Below are positions 59,401 to 64,000 of a DNA stretch of 64,000 bases, one piece after another. The stretch covers positions 17,314,712 through 17,378,711 of the forward strand of contig NC_079891.1 of NCBI RefSeq assembly GCF_024868665.1. The letters are read 5' to 3'. Within the stretch, counting starts at the first letter, position 1. The number at the start of each line of letters is the position of its first letter. Source of the DNA: Triplophysa rosa (Eukaryota > Chordata > Actinopteri > Cypriniformes > Nemacheilidae). Both the position numbers and the translations under genes were made by a program. The notes beneath the pieces are model-generated. The model saw only the letters and a program-made list of their open reading frames with translations. It was not told the DNA's origin and did no database searches.

Positions 59401-62394
59401 CTTTGATTAAAAATAATAATATTAATCTACTCCTTGTAAACCTTGGTTAAATTTGTTCTTATTGTTTTGCATAGGGACTTTCTCCCAGGTGGCAGGAGAG
59501 ACTACATGGTTCAAATCCAACTACGGTAAGAACCAAAAGAATGTTCTGTATTCTTTTTGCCGGTCTCAAAATTGATTTAAATCGCTTCTTTTATATACTA
59601 GGTTTTGCCTGTCAGAGACCAGCTGTCCACAAGAGGACAACTTTCCGAACAGCCTGTGCATCAAAGTCAATGGAAAATTGTTTCCTCTGCCTGTACGTAG
59701 TCCTGTTGTAACTAAACTTCAGTAAGCCTGTTTCATGTTTTTCCAACCTAAAATAGCATGACATTGCACACACATAGCAGGATTAACACGTAATAGCAAA
59801 ACATTGGACATTTAATCATGCTGTTGTTTCTTCGTTCAAATATAATTGATATGGTATGGTTGTCACACAGGGCTTTGCACCTCCCCCTAAAAATGGTGTG
59901 GAGCAAAAAAGACCAGGCAGACCCCTAAACATCACATCGCTGGTCAGGTTATCATCCGCTGTACCCAATCAAATATCCGTCACGTGGGCACCTGATATAG
60001 GAAAGGTTTGTGCAGTGCAGGTTGTCCCTCTTTTTCATGCATCTAGGTTCCACACTTACCAATGTCAGTTTTGTCCGTCAAATATTTTTTTAAGTCTTTG
60101 TTTTCTGTAGACGTACTCCATGTCGGTTTACTTGGTGCGGCAGCTGACCTCGCCACTGTTACTGCAGAGATTGAGAATGAAGGGCATCAGGAACCCTGAC
60201 CACTCTAGAGCTTTAAGTAAAGCAATTTTTCATTTTTTAGTAGAGAGAAATGGCCTTATCTTTTTTGCTAATATGAACATGATCAGAAAGTAAACTTTTC
60301 TGTTCTTTTTTTTGTATAATCATTGTGTATGCCAAGAATTTTAGAACATGTTCCTTCTCCACATTTGTAAGATTAAAAAATTTACTAAATCCACACTCAC
60401 TTTTTATAACAGTTAAAGAAAAGCTTACTGCAGACCCTGACAGTGAAGTCGCCACAACCAGTTTACGAGTCTCACTTATGTGCCCAGTAAGTCGTCACTT
60501 TAAATCTGAATTTAAAGGTGTTTTTTATTTAGTATAGTAGTTTAATAGTGTTGGTTTGTGTTTAGTGTGTTGTTTTGCATAACTTAATAGTCTCTTCCTT
60601 TGCATAGCTTGGCAAGATGCGACTTACAGTGCCCTGTCGAGCTGTCACCTGTTCGCACCTGCAGTGCTTTGACGCTGCTCTATACCTGCAAATGAATGAG
60701 AAGAAGCCCACCTGGATCTGTCCCGTCTGTGACAAGAAGGCCACATACGAGAGTTTGATTATAGATGGGTGAGTTTGTTTTCACTTTGGCCAAAAGGGAC
60801 TTAGTCCACTCTAATAACAGTACATACTTCATTTTTAATTTATTTAGTTTTATAGAGTGTTATGAATACAGACTTCAGACTTCTTTAAAGTGATAGTTCA
60901 CCCAAAAATAAAAAAAAATGTCATTTTCAAACCTTTCTTCCTCGGAACACAAAAGAAGATTTTTTGAAGAATATTGTTAACTGGCCAGCTGTTCGTTTAC
61001 CAACTTTCTCCAAAATATCTTCTTCTATGTTCTGTGGAAGAAACAAAAGTCATACAGGTTTGAAATGACGAGAGGGTGAGGAAATGATGACAAAATTTTC
61101 ATTTTTGGGTGAACTATCCCTTTAACCCTAGCTCATTTTGAACTAGGGTTAAAACTAGGCACTTTCTACTCTTTAGGCTCTTTATGGAAATACTCAACGA
61201 CTGCACAGATGTCGATGAAATCAAGTTTCAAGAGGATGGAACTTGGTGTCCTATGAGACCAAAGAAGGAGGCATTGAAGGTGTCAACTCCATGTATCCCA
61301 AAAATCGATTGTAAGTTTGATACAGTACTGAAAATGAGGACTCATTTAAACAAAATTCTAATTTTGTTCTTGCAGCTGATGACAGAATGTTGGGGAATCT
61401 GTCCTGATATTTCTTTCTGTTAAGTTACTGTTAAGCACATTGGACGTCTCTATAAAACTTGTGTATTTGATTGTAAGTTGAATTTCTTACCTTTTTTTAT
61501 GATTCATGACTCTCAGGTGCTGTCCCAGTGCGACAGAGTGCAGTGGTGCCCAGCAGTACAAAAAAAGCAGACATTATCGACCTAACGCTAGAGAGCTCAT
61601 CTGATGATGACGAGAGCGATCCTCCTTTAAAAAAGCATTGTGTCTATATGTCTAACGCTGAGGAGATGCACAGCACAGGGTTTGTGGACATTCGTTCATT
61701 ACAGATAAGAACATTTTGTGTTTGTTTATTTGCAGTTCCACCTTCCATATGACATAAGTGCCATTAGTTACAATGTGTTGTTTTAATACTTTTTCGTTTT
61801 TAGGGTTTTGACTTATCAGCCATCAACTGTTCGTGTGCCAAATGTCCAGACACTGGACACCTCATACCTGACCTCCTCAATAGCAGATTACTCTGTTCCA
61901 TTCCACCATTCAACCTTATCCACTATTCCCACAGATATGCAAAGTATGTGTCTATCTGAACTTCCGTTAAGTCATATATGCTCTTGGTCATGCTCAAGAT
62001 TCTACATTAACGTTTTTTCTCATATTTGCTTCCCAAAAGGTCTTGATTTATTTTCTCTGATTCAAGGGGACCCCCAGGTATGCATGAGATATTGTTGCAT
62101 TGAATGTTTAGTTTGCATTGCGTTGTCAGTACATATTCTTCCGTTATTTATTGGCTACATACAGATCTTACATTTGAGCAACATGACCATTAGTTTGTCT
62201 GTTCTTTTCAGCAGCATTACCGGCCTCCCATATTTTTAGACAGCCTTTCCAGCAGCCTTCAGGGTGCCAGCACCAGCCTGGTTTCCTCTTCAGCTCAGTA
62301 TGAGATGGCGACTCATAGCAGCAGCTCTAGTCACGAGACGGGGGTCATCACCGGAGGATCTTCAGGCCTTTCAGACATTATATCCTTAGACTGA
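56430..62394 (+). CDS. pias2: PIAS-family SUMO E3 ligase, probably PIAS2 (complete)
   Basis: Fourteen coding exons: 56430-56453 (first, donor problematic), 58358-58811, 59300-59387, 59475-59525, 59602-59692, 59871-60005, 60111-60216, 60413-60486, 60608-60768, 61177-61310, 61517-61679, 61804-61943, 62040-62077 and 62212-62394. Exons 2-14 total 1818 nt in one frame; with exon 1 the protein is about 613 residues, near the 621 of human PIAS2. The nuclear product promotes transfer of SUMO from UBC9 to targets and modulates STAT and hormone-receptor transcription. Domains in order are SAP ([22 protein letters not shown] binding), PINIT (with RPLNIT), SP-RING ([20 protein letters not shown]), a SUMO-interaction motif with acidic tail ([16 protein letters not shown]), a Ser-rich region and DIISLD at the C terminus. 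[24 protein letters not shown] and [11 protein letters not shown] favour PIAS2 over PIAS1, 3 or 4. Confidence 0.93.
56464..58357 (+). other. pias2: pias2 intron 1
   Basis: About 1.9 kb. 57678-58210 is a dispersed repeat; the rest shows no gene. The acceptor TTTGTTTTGCAG is strong. Confidence 0.75.
57678..58210. repeat. Dispersed repeat with GGGCAATTCC ends, copy 2
   Basis: Starts GGGCAATTCCATCCAAATGT and ends TTAGAATTGCCC. It is homologous to 42476-42918 over most of its length and ends 148 bp upstream of exon 2. Confidence 0.8.
58358..58811 (+). CDS. pias2: pias2 exon 2 (SAP domain)
   Basis: 454 nt. It begins [19 protein letters not shown] and carries [14 protein letters not shown], including an LxxLL-like segment, then [13 protein letters not shown]. 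It ends [16 protein letters not shown] with G left over. Donor GTAATT. Confidence 0.95.
58871..59183. mobile_element. Palindromic MITE, AAAGGGATA family, in pias2 intron 2
   Basis: Left arm AAAGAGACAGTTCTGTGATC (eroded) and right arm TTTTTGGGTGAACTATCCC; CATTGACTACCATAGTAG and its complement are at the centre. Confidence 0.85.
59300..59387 (+). CDS. pias2: pias2 exon 3 (PINIT start)
   Basis: 88 nt, acceptor GTTTTAAAG, donor GTAAGA. It encodes [20 protein letters not shown], then QVREVCIS. The first five residues differ from mammalian PIAS2, but the rest is close. Confidence 0.9.
59475..59525 (+). CDS. pias2: pias2 exon 4
   Basis: 51 nt encoding [16 protein letters not shown]. Acceptor TTGCATAG, donor GTAAGA. 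Confidence 0.93.
59602..59692 (+). CDS. pias2: pias2 exon 5
   Basis: 91 nt encoding [20 protein letters not shown] and [10 protein letters not shown]. Acceptor ATATACTAG, donor GTACGT; ends at phase 0. Confidence 0.95.
59871..60005 (+). CDS. pias2: pias2 exon 6 (PINIT motif)
   Basis: 135 nt encoding [40 protein letters not shown] and PDIGK. RPLNIT is this paralogue's form of the PINIT motif. Acceptor TGTCACACAG, donor GTTTGT. Confidence 0.95.
60111..60216 (+). CDS. pias2: pias2 exon 7
   Basis: 106 nt encoding [20 protein letters not shown], then [15 protein letters not shown]. Acceptor TTTTCTGTAG, donor GTAAAG. Confidence 0.95.
60413..60486 (+). CDS. pias2: pias2 exon 8
   Basis: 74 nt encoding [20 protein letters not shown], then SLMCP. 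Acceptor TTTATAACAG, donor GTAAGT. Confidence 0.95.
60608..60768 (+). CDS. pias2: pias2 exon 9 (SP-RING)
   Basis: 161 nt encoding [20 protein letters not shown], then [20 protein letters not shown] and [14 protein letters not shown]. The C..C, H..C and CPVC residues are the zinc ligands and structural cysteines of the SP-RING that contacts UBC9; all are intact. Donor GTGAGT. Confidence 0.97.
60887..61123. mobile_element. Palindromic MITE, AAAGTGATAGTTC subfamily, in pias2 intron 9
   Basis: Left arm AAAGTGATAGTTCACCC and right arm TTTTTGGGTGAACTATCCC. Shorter centre than the copy at 10549-10846. Confidence 0.85.
61177..61310 (+). CDS. pias2: pias2 exon 10
   Basis: 134 nt encoding [20 protein letters not shown], then [18 protein letters not shown] and CIPKID. 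Acceptor TACTCTTTAG, donor GTAAGT. Confidence 0.95.
61517..61679 (+). CDS. pias2: pias2 exon 11 (SUMO-interaction motif)
   Basis: 163 nt encoding [20 protein letters not shown] and [26 protein letters not shown] followed by Ser and acidic residues is a phospho-regulated type of SUMO-interaction motif in this family. Acceptor GACTCTCAG, donor GTTTGT. Confidence 0.95.
61804..61943 (+). CDS. pias2: pias2 exon 12
   Basis: 140 nt encoding [19 protein letters not shown], then [20 protein letters not shown] and MQ. Acceptor CGTTTTTAG, donor GTATGT. Confidence 0.92.
62040..62077 (+). CDS. pias2: pias2 exon 13 (microexon-like)
   Basis: 38 nt encoding [13 protein letters not shown], matching the LDFLSLI..DPQ segment of PIAS2. 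Acceptor CCCAAAAG, donor GTATGC; ends at phase 0. Confidence 0.9.
62212..62394 (+). CDS. pias2: pias2 exon 14 (Ser-rich tail)
   Basis: 183 nt encoding [16 protein letters not shown], a Ser/Thr-rich stretch, [20 protein letters not shown] and stop TGA at 62392-62394. The acceptor is tandem (TTTTCAGCAG), so a form starting HYRPP without the Gln is also possible. Confidence 0.93.
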   Translation, partial: QHYRPPIFLDSLSSSLQGASTSLVSSSAQYEMATHSSSSSHETGVITGGSSGLSDIISLD

Positions 62395-62860
62395 ATCTTT
62401 GGGGTTCATTTTCATTGGCCAGAATTAACCCAGTCACCAAACAAACCACCCTTTGACTCAAGTAATCTAAGCTACATTTTTTTATATTGGACTGAGAATT
62501 GCTTTGACATGGACCTAGAAGGACTGCAGTGGAAATCTCTGAGGAATATGACTGCATCGGCAGTGATGCTTTTTTTTTTTAATGCAGCCCTCACACAAGC
62601 TGTTTTTCACAAGGCAAAAGCTATTACACAATAAAGACTCCCATCCATTAGCTTTGTGATTGGAGGAATAGAGCAAAGCAAACAGGGAATAAATGAGCGG
62701 ACTGGAAATGTTGGGCATCCAGCGACAGCTCTGTTGTGCGTGTTGTGTCTGCAGAAACAAATGCAGATTTTCAGCGGCAGCTCATTTTATGTTGTCCTAT
62801 TCAATTTCAACAGTGCAATTATTTTTTGTTAAAATTTCAACTTCGTTTGCAGCAATAAAA
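62395..62860 (+). other. pias2: pias2 3' UTR (probable)
   Basis: Noncoding sequence after the stop, with AATAAA at 62630-62635, 62688-62693 and 62854-62859. The actual cleavage site is not determined. 62860-63740 beyond it shows no gene and is the short spacer between two convergent genes. Confidence 0.6.
62630..62635 (+). terminator. pias2: Candidate pias2 polyadenylation signal
   Basis: First canonical AATAAA after the stop codon (236 nt downstream); alternatives at 62688 and 62854. Confidence 0.5.
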
Positions 62861-63741
62861 ACCTGTCGTATAGTATATGTTTACTCGTTAACTTGTGTAA
62901 TATGAAGGCAAATGTCAGTTTTTAAAAACGGCATCACTTTTTTGTTTTGTGTTTTTAAAAGTTTGTGATTTAATTATTTAAGGGCCATCAGATTCCAGGT
63001 TGCTGGAAGCCGTACGCCTATTTTGAATTTGTATTTTTATGTGGAAGTTTTTTGTTTTGTTTTTGCATCATGACTTCAGTTGAAACTCTAATTTTAATGA
63101 TTTTTAGTCAGCTAACAAAGTGAAATGAGCTATTCTCAAGCCTTTCATTGAACTTCTAAAATTATGCCTCAAAGTTTACAGGGATAGTTTTGATATGGGA
63201 TGGGATCAGCACAATACACATTTTTTGCTAATGGTTATTTACTTAATTGAATATTTACTTAAATTTCACGTGTATAGTCCTACTGGATGGGAGCCATACA
63301 ATATACTGTGTTATTTTGGCAAAATCTGTCTTTACAAAGCATGTAAATGGTTCTTTTACACAGGTAGCAGTTCACCTATGTTTCATAAATTGTATGTACT
63401 ATTTTGAACCAAGGAATCTCATTTTACGATGTAAAAAAGAACATTGATATTCTGTAAATGTTGATACAGTGCTTTATTTCCTCTTTATATAATGGATATA
63501 TCCCTCCATAGATGGTGGCACAGGTCATTTCTGAGAACCTTGAATTCTTTGCCAAAAGGAGGATGCGGTACTTATGACATAAACCAATCCCCAGTGATTA
63601 GATCATTATTTCATGTTCATCTGAAAATATATATTTTTAAAGGTTAATGATTATCAAGTGCTGATTTTTCTTGTTTCATTGAATTGCCTGTATTTTTGTA
63701 TTACATTTGGAAACATTCACACAAGTCTAACGTGCTTGGAT

Positions 63742-63872
63742 TTTATTTCCTGCAGACTCTGCAGCTTTGAAAATTGACATTAAGCTCTACCGATGTTTTG
63801 TGTAAACATTATTCCAATCATCACTCTGACGTTATTTAACATTGTAAGATTAATAACACAATCCAGAGAAAA
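63742..63872 (-). other. eef2: eef2 3' UTR with polyadenylation signal
   Basis: On the minus strand an AATAAA lies at 63747-63742, about 126 nt after the stop, compatible with the short 3' UTR usual for eEF2 mRNAs. A further signal is at 63479-63474. Confidence 0.55.
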
Positions 63873-64000
63873 TTATAGTTTGTCGAGGAAGTTGTCCAAT
63901 GCTGGGATGCCCTCCTTCAGACCTTTACGCTTACGGGTCTCAGTGACAATTTGGGCAGGTTTGCTGTTCACGTCATAGGGGTCACCTGGCAATATCTGCC
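63873..64000 (-). CDS. eef2: Eukaryotic elongation factor 2, last exon (partial)
   Basis: The minus strand reads [20 protein letters not shown], then [20 protein letters not shown] and L, followed by TAA (63875-63873). This is the characteristic carboxyl end of eEF2 (domain V), the GTPase that moves tRNA and mRNA through the ribosome during translation in the cytosol; the [16 protein letters not shown] ending is essentially invariant in animals. Only 41 codons are in the window; the two extra bases at 64000 (GG) would complete the Trp expected before Gln. The acceptor of this exon and all catalytic parts lie beyond the right edge. Fish carry more than one eef2 gene and I cannot say which this is. 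It is convergent with pias2, with about 1.5 kb between stop codons. Confidence 0.95.
   Translation of the reverse strand, partial: QILPGDPYDVNSKPAQIVTETRKRKGLKEGIPALDNFLDKL

Noticed and set aside
1..64000. CRISPR arrays, operons, prokaryotic defence islands or phage
   Set aside because: Spliced vertebrate genes, SINEs and fish transposons show this is a fish nuclear genome; no spaced direct-repeat arrays were seen.

Overview
This window is nuclear genomic DNA from a bony fish, most likely a cypriniform (carp, minnow or zebrafish relative). The evidence is spliced vertebrate genes with GT-AG introns, AT-rich introns, a tRNA-derived SINE, a DIRS-type retroelement and many fish-type palindromic non-autonomous DNA transposons, especially the family with ends like AAAGGGATAGTTCACCC. 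I cannot name the species. There are no bacterial features, CRISPR arrays or operons.

Three protein-coding genes can be supported. (1) 17780-38812, plus strand: the 3' six coding exons of an ARID3-family transcription factor, probably arid3c. They encode 349 residues covering the ARID domain and the REKLES region. The N-terminal exon(s) and promoter lie to the left, so 1-17779 is read as its upstream intron. (2) 56430-62394, plus strand: a complete PIAS-family SUMO E3 ligase, probably pias2. It has a short first coding exon and 13 further exons, about 613 residues, with SAP, PINIT and SP-RING domains, a SUMO-interaction motif and the conserved IISLD tail. (3) 63873-64000, minus strand: the last 41 codons of eukaryotic elongation factor 2 (eef2), convergent with pias2.

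The rest is intronic or intergenic and rich in transposons. Left intron (1-17.8 kb): nested inverted-repeat elements, a small two-LTR retrotransposon without genes (3239-4454, TAGAT target duplication), several palindromic MITEs and a TG/CA microsatellite cluster. Long arid3c intron (17.9-31.3 kb): hAT-type elements with perfect 8-bp target duplications, including one hAT inside another. Introns at 32.6-38.6 kb: more nested MITEs. 38.8-42.0 kb: probable long arid3c 3' UTR. Intergenic region 42-56.4 kb: a SINE, a four-layer insertion stack at 48.3-50.9 kb built around a degenerate DIRS-like element, and a 1-kb hAT element ending about 350 bp before the pias2 promoter.

The genes have a plausible functional connection. 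ARID3 proteins are DNA-binding regulators; this one has a consensus SUMO-acceptor site (IKKE) and sits beside a SUMO E3 ligase gene. ARID3, PIAS and EEF2 relatives also lie on shared chromosome arms in human, so the order looks like an old linkage block. I found no undescribed system on the scale of a new pathway. The best leads are the missing splice donor at the conserved end of pias2 exon 1, inverted tRNA-like arms inside a hAT element, and the DIRS-in-CACTG-in-MITE nest.
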